NCBI RefSeq assembly: GCF_001685355.1
Contig: NZ_CP016438.1
Coordinates: 2,914,001-2,978,000 of the forward strand
DNA: 64,000 bases
Source of the DNA: Streptomyces lincolnensis
GTDB lineage: Bacteria; Actinomycetota; Actinomycetes; Streptomycetales; Streptomycetaceae
Reading direction: 5' to 3'
Shown here in pieces: positions 27,431 through 36,934 of this stretch (positions within the stretch are counted from its first letter, which is position 1; every line of letters begins with the position of its first letter). The notes under the pieces were generated by a model that made no database searches, was not told the origin of the DNA, and was given only the letters and a program-made list of their open reading frames with translations. A program made the position numbers and the translations under genes.

Positions 27431-28495
27431 CTACGCGTTGCTGGCCGCCACCCAGCGGTCCAGCGCCCGCTTGGCCGCCCCGGAGTCGATCGCCTCCGCG
27501 GCCTTCGCCATCCCGGCCCCCAGCTGGTCGGCCAGCGTCCCGTAGCCGGGCTCCAGCGCCACCAGCGCGGCCGCCGAATTCAGGAGTACGGCGTCCCGCA
27601 CGGGGCCCGTCTCGCCGTTCAGCAGGCGCCGGGCCACGTCGGCGTTGAAGGACGGGTCACCGCCGCGCAGGGCCTCGACCGGGACCAGCTCGATGCCGAC
27701 GTCCCGCGGGTCGAAGCTCTCCTCGGTGACCTTGCCGTCCCGGACGATCCAGACCCGGGAGGTGGACGTGGTCGTCAGCTCGTCCAGGCCGTCGTCGCCG
27801 CGGAAGACCAGCGAGGAGTTGCCGCGCTCGGCGAAGACACCCGCGACGATCGGCGCCATGCGCGGGTCGGCGACCCCGACCGCCTGGGCCCGGACCTTGG
27901 CGGGGTTGGTCAGCGGACCGAGGACGTTGAAGACCGTGCGGATGCCCAACTGGCCGCGGGCGGCGCCCACATGACGCAGCGCGGGGTGGAACTTGACCGC
28001 GAAGCAGAAGGTGATCCCGGCCTCCTCGGCCACCTCGGCCACCCGCTGCGGGCTCAGCTCCAGGTTGACGCCGAGCTTCTCCAGGACGTCCGAGGCGCCG
28101 GACGCGGAGGACGCGGCCCGGTTGCCGTGCTTGACCACCTTCGCGCCGGTGCCCGCGATGACGATCGAGGACATCGTGGAGATGTTCACCGTCTTGGCGC
28201 CGTCGCCGCCGGTGCCGACGATGTCGACGGTCGGCCCCGACACCTCGATCACGTTCGCGTGCTCGTACATCGCCCGGACCAGACCGGTGATCTCCTCGAC
28301 GGTCTCACCCTTGGCCCGCAGCGCCACCACGAACCCGGCGATCTGCGCGTCGGTCGCCTCGCCGCGCATGATCCGGTCCAGCGCCCAGAACGTGGCGTCG
28401 GCGTCCTGGTCACGACCGGACAGCAGGGAGTTCAGCACCTCGGGCCAGGAACGGCCCGCCGCGGTGTCGCCTCCAGCGGGGGTCACAGCGCTCAT
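27431..28495 (-). CDS. trpD: anthranilate phosphoribosyltransferase
   Basis: A 354-residue enzyme of tryptophan synthesis joining anthranilate to PRPP. The PRPP/metal site [17 protein letters not shown] is at about residues 89-105, with the anthranilate-site stretch [21 protein letters not shown] following. Length is typical. ATG 28495 is chosen because CAGGAG lies 8 nt upstream; the frame opens at 28576. It is transcribed alone, with the qcr terminator (28573-28611) upstream and the SAM-IV leader downstream. In mycobacteria trpD (Rv2192c) also adjoins the ctaE-qcrCAB operon. Confidence 0.96.
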   Translation of the reverse strand: MSAVTPAGGDTAAGRSWPEVLNSLLSGRDQDADATFWALDRIMRGEATDAQIAGFVVALRAKGETVEEITGLVRAMYEHANVIEVSGPTVDIVGTGGDGAKTVNISTMSSIVIAGTGAKVVKHGNRAASSASGASDVLEKLGVNLELSPQRVAEVAEEAGITFCFAVKFHPALRHVGAARGQLGIRTVFNVLGPLTNPAKVRAQAVGVADPRMAPIVAGVFAERGNSSLVFRGDDGLDELTTTSTSRVWIVRDGKVTEESFDPRDVGIELVPVEALRGGDPSFNADVARRLLNGETGPVRDAVLLNSAAALVALEPGYGTLADQLGAGMAKAAEAIDSGAAKRALDRWVAASNA

Positions 28496-28572
28496 AAGGC
28501 CGCTCCTGGGTGTCGTACGAGGGGAAATCCCTCGTGAAGAGTGTGGCCCCACCCTATCCAGCCGGACGGCAC

Positions 28573-28611
28573 GCAAAGGGCCCCGTCCGAAGACCGGACG
28601 GGGCCCTTTGC
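28573..28611 (-). terminator. strong rho-independent-type terminator of the ctaE-qcrCAB operon
   Basis: A 17-bp perfect stem, GCAAAGGGCCCCGTCCG (28573-28589) with its complement at 28595-28611, closes around the 5-nt loop AAGAC. It lies 25 nt beyond the qcrB stop, and the A/T ends of the stem suit termination in both directions. Confidence 0.9.
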
Positions 28612-28636
28612 GGGTGGCGTGGCGACGCCGCAGCGA

Positions 28637-30277
28637 TCAGTGGTGGCCGTGGCCGCTCGTGATCTCCTTGTACTCCTCGACGGTCGGCTTGGGAATCTGG
28701 GACTCCTCGCCGAAGTACGCCTCGCTGAGCTTGGCGCGCAGCTTCTCGGAGCCCTTCACCTTGCGCTCGACACCGTTCTCGTCGACCGTCGGGCCGATCT
28801 CGGCCGGCTTGTACTGCTCGTGCGAGGTGAGCGTGTGCAGCGCGTCCTGGCTGAGCGGCTCGTGCACCTCGATGAACTCACCGTGCGGCAGGCGCTTGAT
28901 GATGCCGGTCTCGCGACCGTGCAGCACCTTGTCCCGGTCGCGGCGCTGGAGGCCGAGGCAGATCCGCTTGGTGACGACGAACGCGATGACCGGCGCCACG
29001 AAGAACGCGATCCGCACGAACCAGGTGATGGCGTTGATCGACAGGTGGAAGTGGGTGGCCCAGAGGTCGTTTCCACCACCGATCAGCAGCACCATGTACC
29101 AGGTGATCCACGCGACACCGAAGGCCGTGCGCGTCGGGGCGTTGCGCGGGCGGTCCAGGATGTGGTGCTCGCGCTTGTCGCCGGTGACCCAGGACTCGAT
29201 GAACGGGTAGACCGCGATCGCGACCAGCACCAGCGGGAAGATGATCAGCGGGATGAACACACCCAGGACGAGTGTGTGACCCCAGAAGTCGATCTCCCAG
29301 CCCGGCATCACTCGGATCAGGCCCTCGGAGAAGCCCATGTACCAGTCGGGCTGGGCACCGGTGGACACCTGGTCCGGGCGGTAGGGGCCCATCGACCAGA
29401 TCGGGTTGATCGTCGCGATCGCCGAGATGGCCGCGATGACACCGAAGACCAGGAAGAAGAAGCCTCCCGCCTTGGCCATGTAGACCGGCAGCAGCGGCAT
29501 GCCGACGACGTTGTTGTTGGTCTTTCCGGGGCCCGCGTACTGCGTGTGCTTGTGGTAGAAGACCAGGATCAGGTGGCCGACCACCAGACCGAGCATGATG
29601 CCCGGCAGCAGCAGGATGTGGATCGAGTAGAAGCGGGCCACGAAGTCGCCGCCCGGGAACTCGCCGCCGAAGAGGAAGAACGACAGGTACGTGCCGACGA
29701 TCGGCACGGACAGGATCGCGCCCTCCATGAAACGGACACCGGTGCCGGAGAGCAGGTCGTCAGGGAGCGAGTAGCCGGTGAAGCCGGTGAACATGCCCAG
29801 GACGAACAGCAGGAAGCCGAACAGCCAGTTGACCTCGCGCGGCTTGCGGAACGCGCCCGTGAAGAACACGCGCATCATGTGCACGAACATGGCCGCGAGG
29901 AAGATCAGCGCCGCCCAGTGGTGGATCTGCCGGATCAGCAGACCACCGCGCACATCGAAGGAGATGTGCATGGTCGAGTTGAACGCCTCACTCATCAGCT
30001 GTCCCTGGAGCGGGACGTAGCTGCCGTGGTACTCCACCTCGTTCATCGACGGGTGGAAGAACAGCGTCAGGTACACACCCGTGAGGATGATGATGATGAA
30101 GCTGTAGAGGCAGACCTCACCCAACATGAACGACCAGTGGTCGGGGAAGATCTTGCGCATGTTGGCCTTGGCCAGGGAGTAGATCCCCAGCCGGCCGTCC
30201 GCCCAGTCGGCGACGCGCTCGCCGGCCGGTGCCTTCCCGCGTGCGCGGGACTCGGTGGAGGACTCTGTAGTGCTCAT
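28637..30277 (-). CDS. qcrB: cytochrome bc1 complex cytochrome b subunit
   Basis: A 546-residue integral-membrane subunit of menaquinol:cytochrome c reductase. Paired heme histidines occur in RQIHHWAALIFLAAMFVHMMRVFF and YSIHILLLPGIMLGLVVGHLILV. The quinol-site region is the actinobacterial PDW variant of PEW, seen in AQPDWYMGFSEG. The soluble C-terminal tail (about residues 430-546) is long, as in actinobacteria. ATG 30277 overlaps the qcrA stop (ATGA), giving translational coupling. It is last in ctaE-qcrC-qcrA-qcrB. Confidence 0.97.
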   Translation of the reverse strand: MSTTESSTESRARGKAPAGERVADWADGRLGIYSLAKANMRKIFPDHWSFMLGEVCLYSFIIIILTGVYLTLFFHPSMNEVEYHGSYVPLQGQLMSEAFNSTMHISFDVRGGLLIRQIHHWAALIFLAAMFVHMMRVFFTGAFRKPREVNWLFGFLLFVLGMFTGFTGYSLPDDLLSGTGVRFMEGAILSVPIVGTYLSFFLFGGEFPGGDFVARFYSIHILLLPGIMLGLVVGHLILVFYHKHTQYAGPGKTNNNVVGMPLLPVYMAKAGGFFFLVFGVIAAISAIATINPIWSMGPYRPDQVSTGAQPDWYMGFSEGLIRVMPGWEIDFWGHTLVLGVFIPLIIFPLVLVAIAVYPFIESWVTGDKREHHILDRPRNAPTRTAFGVAWITWYMVLLIGGGNDLWATHFHLSINAITWFVRIAFFVAPVIAFVVTKRICLGLQRRDRDKVLHGRETGIIKRLPHGEFIEVHEPLSQDALHTLTSHEQYKPAEIGPTVDENGVERKVKGSEKLRAKLSEAYFGEESQIPKPTVEEYKEITSGHGHH

Positions 30278-31332
30278 CCGCGCTCCCAGAAAGCAGGACC
30301 GACGGGCTCGTCGAAGTCGCCGAGCGCCTCGAGGTAGCCCTCGTCGTTCACACCGATGCGCAGCTGCGGCAGGGCGTGACCGGCGGGACCGAAGATCACC
30401 CGGGCGCCGTCGGAGAGGTCGAAGGTGGACTGGTGGCAGGGGCAGAGCACATGGTGCGTCTGCTGCTCGTACAGGGAGATCGGGCAACCGACGTGGGTGC
30501 AGATCTTCGAGTACGCGACGATGCCCTCGTGCGACCACTCCAGCTCGCGCTTGTCCTTGATGTTGTCCGGCTGGATCCGGACGATCATCAGGGCTGCCTT
30601 GGCGATCTCGGTCTGGAACTCGTGGTCGTGCTCCTCCAGGCCCTCGGGCTTGGCGAAGGTCAGCGAACCGACCGCGACGTCCGAGGGACGCAGCGGCTCG
30701 TTGGTGTTCATGTTGACGAGCATCAGCCCCTTGCGCCACATGGTGTGGCGGAGCTTGGTGCCGGGCAGCGGGCCGAGGTCACGCAGCAGCATGACGCCGG
30801 AGAGCGGGAACAGGGCCAGCGCGCCGAACATCGTGTTGCGGATCAGCTTGCGGCGGCCGAGCGCGGACTCCTTGGCACCGTCCCTGAAGTCGGCCATGAC
30901 CTTGGCCTTGACCTCGGGGGCCGCCTCGATCGGGTGACGCTCGTCGGCGACCTCCACGTCGGACATCAGGGTGCGGGCCCAGTGGACCGCGCCCGCGCCG
31001 ATCGTGAACAGCGCCGTACCGAGGGTCATGCCCAGCGCGAAGTTCAGCGCGTTGATGTGCCCGATCGGGAAGACGTAGATCGGCTTGTCGTGCGGGATCG
31101 CGACGTACGAGACGATGAAGGCGACCGTGGCCAGCATCGACACCGTGAACAGCAGGGCGACCGTGCGCTCGGACCGCTTGGCGGCCCGCTCGTCGATGTC
31201 CTGGATCCGGTGCTCGTGGGGCGGCAGGCCGGGGTCCGCGAACGGGTGCTTCTCGTCCGCGACGCCCACCGCACCGTGCGCGTGCTCCTGCTCAGCGGGC
31301 AGGTTCTCTTCTGGAATGTCTTGGCTACTCAT
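30274..31332 (-). CDS. qcrA: cytochrome bc1 complex Rieske iron-sulfur subunit
   Basis: A 352-residue membrane-anchored Rieske protein. The [2Fe-2S] ligands are Cys278/His280 in CTHVGC and Cys297/His300 in CPCHQS; Cys283 and Cys299 form the conserved disulfide. Three hydrophobic segments (about 57-80, 90-115, 165-184) precede the soluble domain, the triple-TM arrangement known for actinobacterial QcrA. Start and stop both overlap neighbours by 4 nt (ATGA), so it is translationally coupled to qcrC and qcrB. Confidence 0.97.
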   Translation of the reverse strand: MSSQDIPEENLPAEQEHAHGAVGVADEKHPFADPGLPPHEHRIQDIDERAAKRSERTVALLFTVSMLATVAFIVSYVAIPHDKPIYVFPIGHINALNFALGMTLGTALFTIGAGAVHWARTLMSDVEVADERHPIEAAPEVKAKVMADFRDGAKESALGRRKLIRNTMFGALALFPLSGVMLLRDLGPLPGTKLRHTMWRKGLMLVNMNTNEPLRPSDVAVGSLTFAKPEGLEEHDHEFQTEIAKAALMIVRIQPDNIKDKRELEWSHEGIVAYSKICTHVGCPISLYEQQTHHVLCPCHQSTFDLSDGARVIFGPAGHALPQLRIGVNDEGYLEALGDFDEPVGPAFWERG

Positions 31333-32138
31333 GACTTCTTGGCCTTTGCGGTCCGAGCGGCGACCCAGACGGCGACCGCGATCAGCGCACCGAGGCCGAA
31401 GATCCAGGCGAAGAGGCCCTCGCTGACCGGGCCGAGCCCGCCCAGCTCAAGACCACCGTGACTGACGGTCTCGTCGCCGTTGACCGCGTTCAGGTACGCG
31501 ATGATGTCCTTCTTGTTCTGCTCCGACAGCGTGGCGTCGGGGAACGACGGCATGTTCTGCGGGCCGGTTTCCATGGCCTCGTAGATGTGCTTCGGGTCGA
31601 CGCCCTCGAGGTCCGGCGCGAACTTGCCGTGCGTCAGCGCGCCACCCTTGCCGGTGAAGTTGTGGCACTGCGCGCAGTTGGTGCGGAACAGCTCGCCGCC
31701 CTTGGCGATGTCGGCGCCCTCGGGGCCGTACTGCGCCTCGGTCGGGACGGTCGGACCGGCACCCAGGGACGCGATGAACGCGGCCAGCTGGTCGATCTCG
31801 GCCTGCGAGTAGATGTTCTTCTTCTTCGGGACCTGCGCGCCGGGCTGCTGGGCCGGCATACGACCCGTCGCCACCTGGAAGTCGACGGCCGCGGCGCCCA
31901 CGCCCACGAGACTCGGACCGTCGGAGGTGCCCTGACCGCCGGTGCCGTGGCAGCTGGCGCAGCCTACGGCGTAGAGCTTCTTGCCCTCTTCGATGGCGAG
32001 GGACTGGGCTGTTTCGTCGGCCTTGGCCGGGCTCGCTGGCGCGAACACGGCGTACATCCCCCCGCTGAAGCACAGCGCGAGGAGTAGGACGACGAGCGCC
32101 GCCGCCGGGTGGCGTCGTCGTGCGGAGAGCTTTTTCAC
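31329..32138 (-). CDS. qcrC: cytochrome bc1 complex diheme cytochrome c subunit
   Basis: A 269-residue membrane-bound diheme cytochrome c that replaces soluble cytochrome c and passes electrons directly to the aa3 oxidase. Heme motifs are Cys60-x-x-Cys63-His64 (CASCH) and Cys155-x-x-Cys158-His159 (CAQCH). Axial methionine candidates are in TGRMPAQQPG and GPQNMPSFPD. An N-terminal signal anchor (12-32) and a C-terminal TM helix (about 243-260) fix it to the membrane. ATG 32138; the stop overlaps qcrA by ATGA. Confidence 0.97.
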   Translation of the reverse strand: MKKLSARRRHPAAALVVLLLALCFSGGMYAVFAPASPAKADETAQSLAIEEGKKLYAVGCASCHGTGGQGTSDGPSLVGVGAAAVDFQVATGRMPAQQPGAQVPKKKNIYSQAEIDQLAAFIASLGAGPTVPTEAQYGPEGADIAKGGELFRTNCAQCHNFTGKGGALTHGKFAPDLEGVDPKHIYEAMETGPQNMPSFPDATLSEQNKKDIIAYLNAVNGDETVSHGGLELGGLGPVSEGLFAWIFGLGALIAVAVWVAARTAKAKKS

Positions 32139-32199
32139 GGATTACCCCGGTGTCAGGATCTTCTGCGTCGATGCTTGGGAGTGCGGGAGCGGGCCCCGG

Positions 32200-32820
32200 C
32201 TACTTGATCAGGTAGATCGTGGCGAAGAGGCCGATCCACACGACATCGACGAAGTGCCAGTAGTAGGACACGACGATGGCCGCGGTCGCCTGTTCGTGGG
32301 TGAACCTCTTCGCCGCGTAGGTGCGGCCGAGGACGAACAGGAAGGCGATGAGGCCGCCCGTCACGTGCAGGCCGTGGAAGCCGGTCGTCAGGTAGAAGAC
32401 CGAGCCGTAGGGGTCGGAGGAGAGCGAGAGCCCGTCCTTCTTGACCAGCTCGGTGTACTCGTAGACCTGACCGCCGATGAAGACCGCGCCCATGACGAAG
32501 GTGACGATGAACCACATCCGGAGCTTCTTCACGTCACCGCGCTCGGCGGCGAAGACGCCGAGCTGGCAGGTGAGGGAGGAGAGCACCAGGATCGTGGTGT
32601 TGGTCGCCGAGAACGGAAGGTTCAGGGCATGAGCCATTTCCTTCCAGTGATCAGGACCCGTCACCGATCGCAGGGTGAAGTACATCGCGAAGAGGGCCGC
32701 GAAGAACATCAGCTCGGAACTCAGCCAAATGATGGTTCCGACGCTGGTGAGGTTCGGCCGGTTGACCGATGGGTGCGCGTGCCCGGTTGTCTCTGTCGTT
32801 GCTGTCGCCACGACCGACAT
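32200..32820 (-). CDS. ctaE: cytochrome c oxidase subunit III
   Basis: A 206-residue membrane protein with five hydrophobic segments (from [20 protein letters not shown] to [23 protein letters not shown]), the short actinobacterial form of COX3. It starts the operon with qcrC-qcrA-qcrB, coupling oxidase and bc1 supply for the supercomplex. ATG 32820 lacks a Shine-Dalgarno sequence and lies inside a 21-bp inverted repeat (32811-32831). The N-terminus [23 protein letters not shown]... matches homologues, so the start is probably right. Confidence 0.95.
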   Translation of the reverse strand: MSVVATATTETTGHAHPSVNRPNLTSVGTIIWLSSELMFFAALFAMYFTLRSVTGPDHWKEMAHALNLPFSATNTTILVLSSLTCQLGVFAAERGDVKKLRMWFIVTFVMGAVFIGGQVYEYTELVKKDGLSLSSDPYGSVFYLTTGFHGLHVTGGLIAFLFVLGRTYAAKRFTHEQATAAIVVSYYWHFVDVVWIGLFATIYLIK

Positions 32821-32831
32821 TATGTCGGTCG
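32811..32831. promoter_or_regulatory. inverted repeat spanning the ctaE start codon
   Basis: CGACCGACAT and ATGTCGGTCG flank a single T (32821). The ctaE ATG (complement of 32818-32820) is within the left arm. As DNA it could be an operator for the divergent ctaE / receiver-protein promoters; as RNA it would sequester the start. Confidence 0.55.
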
Positions 32832-32965
32832 CTTATCCCGCCCTCACTCCGGGGGGTGCCGTTCGGAGTGTCTCCCTGCTCCGGACCGGTGTTGACGTGG
32901 TGTTCAAGGGAGTAGCATCCGCCCCAACGGGCCTGTCCTTACGACGCTGACGTCACGGAGGAACA

Positions 32966-33367
32966 ATGCAGCCGACCGCCACGGTGCTGGTCTACAGCGA
33001 CGACTCCAACACCCGCGAGCAAGTCCGGCTGGCGGCGGGGAGGCGGCCTGCGCCGGACGTCCCGGTTGTCGAGTTCATCGAGTGCGCCACTCCGGCGGCC
33101 GTGCTGAGCGAGCTGGACAGGGGCGGCGTGGACGTCTGTGTCCTGGACGGCGAGGCCGTGCCGATGGGCGGCATGGGGATGTGCCGTCAGATCAAGGACG
33201 AGGTGTTCAACTGCCCGCCGGTGCTGTTGCTGATCGGGCGCCCGCAGGACGCCTGGCTGGCCACGTGGAGCCGGGCCGAGGCGGCGGTGACGCATCCGGT
33301 GGATCCGGTGGAGTTCGCGGCGGCGCTGGCTTCCCTGTTGCGGGACCGGAAGGCACTGAGCGCGTAA
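32966..33367 (+). CDS. receiver-like single-domain protein
   Basis: A 133-residue protein with a response-regulator-like fold: TVLVYSDDSNTREQVRLA at the N-terminus, VDVCVLDGEAVPMGGMGMCRQI in the phosphoacceptor position and PVLLLIGRPQDAWL after it. The Asp in VLDGE matches the phosphorylated residue, but the conserved lysine is not obvious (THPVDP in that place), so phosphorylation is uncertain. There is no output domain. ATG 32966 follows GGAGGA. It diverges from ctaE across a 145-nt spacer; TTGACG at 32892 and TAGCAT at 32913 could be its promoter, with a short 15-nt spacing. Confidence 0.72.
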   Translation: MQPTATVLVYSDDSNTREQVRLAAGRRPAPDVPVVEFIECATPAAVLSELDRGGVDVCVLDGEAVPMGGMGMCRQIKDEVFNCPPVLLLIGRPQDAWLATWSRAEAAVTHPVDPVEFAAALASLLRDRKALSA

Positions 33368-33403
33368 GGGCCGCCTGCCCGCGCAGACGCCCCTCAGGAG
33401 CGC

Positions 33404-34666
33404 TCACACAGCCGTGGGCCGCAGCCTTGCCGCTTCCTCGGGACCCGGGCCCTCCGGGTCGCCGGCGACCAGGGCGCTGCCTCCGCGCCACTTCTTCCAG
33501 GCGAGGTTCCAGTCGCCGAAGCCGTTGCCGAAGGGCTCCATGGTGTTGCCGTAGGAGTTGACGACCTTGACGAGGTCGCCCTCGCGGACGGTGTCGAAGA
33601 ACCACTCGGCGTCGGCGGTGCTCATGCCGGTGCAGCCGTGGCTCACGTTGGCGTAGCCCTGGGAGCCGACGGACCAGGGGGCGGCGTGCACGTACTCGCC
33701 GCTCCAGGTGACGCGGGTGGCGTAGTAGACCGGCAGGTCGTACGACTCCGAGGACCCCTCGGCGATGCCGATGCTGGTACCGCGCATGCGTACGAAGTAC
33801 TCCTTGCCCAGGACGACCTTGACGCCGTTGCGGGTCTCGAAGCCGGCCTTGCCGGTGGTGACGGGGATCGTGTTGATCGCCTCACCGTTGCGGTAGACGG
33901 TCATCGAGTGGGACGAGGCGTCCGTCACGGCGATGACACGGTCCCCCGTGGTCAGCCTGAGCGGTTTGGCGCGGCCGCCCCACAGCCGGTCGCTGATCTT
34001 GATGCCCTCCAGGTTGCTGCGGACCTGGACGGTGGCGCGGGTGGGCCAGTACTCCTTGGGGCGGTAGTGCAGCTCCTTGTCGTCCACCCAGTGCCAGGCG
34101 CCCTGCACGGCGGGCGTGGACTCCACCTTGAGGGCGCGCTCGACGACGGCCCGCTGGGCCCTGTCCTTGACCGGCATGCTCAGTTCGGCGGTGACGGGCT
34201 GTCCCACGCCGTACTTGCCCGCCTTGGGGCCGAAGGTGACGTCCAGGCGCTTCTTGGTGCGGGGCTTGCCGGTGTCGAAGGTGACGACCCGGCGGCCGGG
34301 CGCCCCGTCCTCGTCCTCGGTGCTCACCCGGACCGTGTAGTGGGCGTTGGCGGCCAGCGGGGAGGTGCTGTGCCAGCGGGAGCCGTCGGCGGAGAGTTCG
34401 CCCGCCACATGGCGTCCCGTGGCGTCCTGGGCCGTGACGTCCGTGATGCGCCCGTCGTCGTCCTCGGCGGTGACTTCCAGGGGCTTGTCGGGGTCGGTCT
34501 TCTTCCCGTCGCCGACAGGGCCCGTGAAGGCGATCTGGTCCGCCGCGTCGTACGGCTCGGCGGACAGCGGATGGCCGTCGGAGCCGCATGCGGTGACGCC
34601 CGCGCCCAGGGCGATCACCAGCAGCGTGCAGCCGACGACGGTTCGGGTGCGGGGTGCGTGGCTCAT
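33404..34666 (-). CDS. L,D-transpeptidase lipoprotein
   Basis: A 420-residue exported lipoprotein: signal segment with lipobox VTAC (Cys27), two Ig-like domains (about 45-130 and 140-245) and a YkuD catalytic domain at about 250-375 with nucleophile Cys345 in NVSHGCTGMS. It makes 3-3 cross-links in peptidoglycan and, as in Ldt(Mt2)-type enzymes, is the carbapenem-sensitive transpeptidase class. ATG 34666. It sits alone between the ctaE-qcr and ctaCDF operons, convergent with the receiver-like gene. Confidence 0.94.
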   Translation of the reverse strand: MSHAPRTRTVVGCTLLVIALGAGVTACGSDGHPLSAEPYDAADQIAFTGPVGDGKKTDPDKPLEVTAEDDDGRITDVTAQDATGRHVAGELSADGSRWHSTSPLAANAHYTVRVSTEDEDGAPGRRVVTFDTGKPRTKKRLDVTFGPKAGKYGVGQPVTAELSMPVKDRAQRAVVERALKVESTPAVQGAWHWVDDKELHYRPKEYWPTRATVQVRSNLEGIKISDRLWGGRAKPLRLTTGDRVIAVTDASSHSMTVYRNGEAINTIPVTTGKAGFETRNGVKVVLGKEYFVRMRGTSIGIAEGSSESYDLPVYYATRVTWSGEYVHAAPWSVGSQGYANVSHGCTGMSTADAEWFFDTVREGDLVKVVNSYGNTMEPFGNGFGDWNLAWKKWRGGSALVAGDPEGPGPEEAARLRPTAV

Positions 34667-34743
34667 GACCTCACGCTAGGGAGGCCGGTCAACCGCGGCG
34701 CGCTGGGTGACTCGTACGAGGGACAAGGGTTGCGGCAAACGCA

Positions 34744-34779
34744 GGAGCCCGGACGCTCCTGACGGAGTGTCCGGGCTCC
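34744..34779 (-). terminator. terminator of the ctaCDF operon
   Basis: GGAGCCCGGAC (34744-34754) pairs with GTCCGGGCTCC (34769-34779), and an inner CTCC/GGAG pair closes around TGAC. It lies 18 nt beyond the ctaF stop. Confidence 0.85.
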
Positions 34780-34796
34780 CGTGAGCTCGGCTCGTG

Positions 34797-35195
34797 CTAC
34801 TGGGTGCGGTTCTCACCGCGGTAGTACTCGAAGACCCAGCCCCAGAGGCCGATCAGGAGCAGCGGCGCCGAGAAGTACATCAGCCACCAGCCGATCGCGA
34901 TCGACAGGAAGGCGAGGGCGCCACCGACCGCGAGGGAGAGCGGCTGCCAGCTGTGCGGGCTGAAGAACCCGACCTCGCCGGCGTCGTCCGCGACGTCCGC
35001 CTCCTTGTCGTCCTGCGCACCGACGTCGACCCGCTTGGCCGTGAAGCCGAGGTAGAAGCCGATCATGATGCACAGGCCGAAGGTCAGGAAGAGCGCCGTG
35101 GTACCGGCCGGCTCCTTCGACCACACGCCGTAGACGATCGCCATGGCGAGGACGAAGACGCTCAGCCACATGAACATCCAGCCTTGGACCTTCAC
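34797..35195 (-). CDS. ctaF: cytochrome c oxidase subunit IV (actinobacterial)
   Basis: A 132-residue subunit with four hydrophobic helices in two pairs (about 5-25, 32-50, 85-103, 107-125), the actinobacterial CtaF family. GTG 35195 overlaps the ctaD stop by 4 nt (GTGA), so it is translationally coupled. It is found in the bc1-aa3 supercomplex of this phylum. The operon terminator follows. Confidence 0.93.
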   Translation of the reverse strand: MKVQGWMFMWLSVFVLAMAIVYGVWSKEPAGTTALFLTFGLCIMIGFYLGFTAKRVDVGAQDDKEADVADDAGEVGFFSPHSWQPLSLAVGGALAFLSIAIGWWLMYFSAPLLLIGLWGWVFEYYRGENRTQ

Positions 35196-36934
35196 TTGCC
35201 GGCCTCCTTGCCGCCGTTGCCGGCCAGAGCCTTCTCACCGTGACCGGCGTTCTCGAGCTGGTCGAGAGCGGCGATCTCCGGGTGGTGCAGATCGAACGCC
35301 GGGGATTCGCTGCGGATCCGCGGCAGGGTGAGGAAGTTGTGCCGCGGCGGCGGGCAGGACGTCGCCCACTCGAGCGAGCGGCCGTAGCCCCACGGGTCGT
35401 CGACGCCGACCGGCTTGCCGTACTTGGCCGTCTTCCACACGTTGTAGAAGAACGGCAGGACGGACATGCCGAGCAGGAACGAGCTGATCGTCGAGATCGT
35501 GTTCAGGGCGGTGAAGCCGTCGGCCGCGAGGTAGTCCGCGTAACGACGGGGCATGCCCTCGGCACCCAGCCAGTGCTGGACCAGGAAGGTGCCGTGGAAG
35601 CCGATGAACAGCGTCCAGAAGGTGATCTTGCCGAGGCGCTCGTCGAGCATCTTGCCGGTCCACTTCGGCCACCAGAAGTGGAAGCCGGAGAACATCGCGA
35701 AGACGACGGTGCCGAAGACGACGTAGTGGAAGTGCGCCACCACGAAGTAGGAGTCCGAGACGTGGAAGTCCATCGGCGGCGAGGCCAGGATGACACCGGT
35801 CAGACCACCGAAGGTGAAGGTGATCAGGAAGCCGGTGGCCCAGAGCATCGGGGTCTCGAAACTCAAGGACCCCTTCCACATCGTTCCGATCCAGTTGAAG
35901 AACTTCACGCCTGTTGGTACGGCGATGAGGAACGTCATGAAGGAGAAGAACGGCAGGAGGACACCGCCGGTGACGTACATGTGGTGCGCCCACACCGTCA
36001 CGGACAGACCCGCGATGGAAATCGTCGCGGCGACCAGACCCATGTAGCCGAACATCGGCTTCCGGGAGAAGACCGGGATCACTTCGGAAATGATTCCGAA
36101 GAATGGTAGGGCGATGATGTACACCTCTGGATGGCCGAAGAACCAGAAGAGGTGTTGCCAGAGCAAGGCCCCGCCGTTGGCGGAGTCGAAGATGTGGGCA
36201 CCGAACTTGCGGTCCGCCTCCAGGGCGAACAGCGCGGCCGCGAGGACCGGGAAGGCGAGCAGGACCAGGACACCGGTCAGCAGCACGTTCCACACGAAGA
36301 TCGGCATGCGGAACATCGTCATGCCGGGCGCGCGCATGCAGATGATCGTGGTGATGAAGTTGACCGAGCCGAGGATGGTGCCGAAGCCGGAGAAGGCCAG
36401 ACCCATGATCCACATGTCGGCGCCGATGCCCGGCGAGCGGACCGCGTCCGACAGCGGGCTGTAGGCGAACCAGCCGAAGTCCGCCGCGCCCTGCGGGGTG
36501 AGGAAGCCGCCCACCGCGATGAGCGAGCCGAACAGGTACAGCCAGTAGGCGAACATGTTCAGCCGGGGGAAGGCCACGTCCGGCGCGCCGATCTGGAGCG
36601 GCATGATCCAGTTCGCGAAGCCGGCGAACAGCGGCGTCGCGAACATCAGCAGCATGATCGTGCCGTGCATCGTGAACGCCTGGTTGAACTGCTCGTTCGA
36701 CATGAACTGCAGGCCCGGGCGGGCGAGCTCGGCGCGCATGAACAGCGCCATCACGCCACCGATGCAGAAGAACGCGAACGACGTGACCAGGTACAGCGTT
36801 CCGATCGTCTTGTGGTCAGTGGTGGTGAGCCACTTGATCACGACGTTGCCGGGCTGCTTGCGCCTGACCGGCAGTTCGTCCGCGTAGTGGGATTCCGCCG
36901 CCGCGGCACCCTGGGGTTCGTTGAGGATGCTCAC
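35192..36934 (-). CDS. ctaD: cytochrome c oxidase subunit I
   Basis: A 580-residue heme-copper oxidase core with twelve TM helices. CuB and heme ligands appear in [27 protein letters not shown] (His-Tyr cross-link region, with the K-channel/Glu site), [11 protein letters not shown] and [13 protein letters not shown] 36934 overlaps the ctaC stop by 4 nt and is the start used by homologues (SILNEPQG...). The C-terminal soluble tail is about 60 residues. In M. tuberculosis ctaD is elsewhere, so ctaC-ctaD-ctaF linkage is the Streptomyces arrangement. Confidence 0.97.
   Translation of the reverse strand: MSILNEPQGAAAAESHYADELPVRRKQPGNVVIKWLTTTDHKTIGTLYLVTSFAFFCIGGVMALFMRAELARPGLQFMSNEQFNQAFTMHGTIMLLMFATPLFAGFANWIMPLQIGAPDVAFPRLNMFAYWLYLFGSLIAVGGFLTPQGAADFGWFAYSPLSDAVRSPGIGADMWIMGLAFSGFGTILGSVNFITTIICMRAPGMTMFRMPIFVWNVLLTGVLVLLAFPVLAAALFALEADRKFGAHIFDSANGGALLWQHLFWFFGHPEVYIIALPFFGIISEVIPVFSRKPMFGYMGLVAATISIAGLSVTVWAHHMYVTGGVLLPFFSFMTFLIAVPTGVKFFNWIGTMWKGSLSFETPMLWATGFLITFTFGGLTGVILASPPMDFHVSDSYFVVAHFHYVVFGTVVFAMFSGFHFWWPKWTGKMLDERLGKITFWTLFIGFHGTFLVQHWLGAEGMPRRYADYLAADGFTALNTISTISSFLLGMSVLPFFYNVWKTAKYGKPVGVDDPWGYGRSLEWATSCPPPRHNFLTLPRIRSESPAFDLHHPEIAALDQLENAGHGEKALAGNGGKEAGK

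Noticed and set aside
27431..28495. Trp attenuator or leader peptide before trpD
   Set aside because: The upstream 28496-28572 segment shows no run of Trp codons; the strong hairpin at 28573 belongs to the opposite end, the qcr operon.
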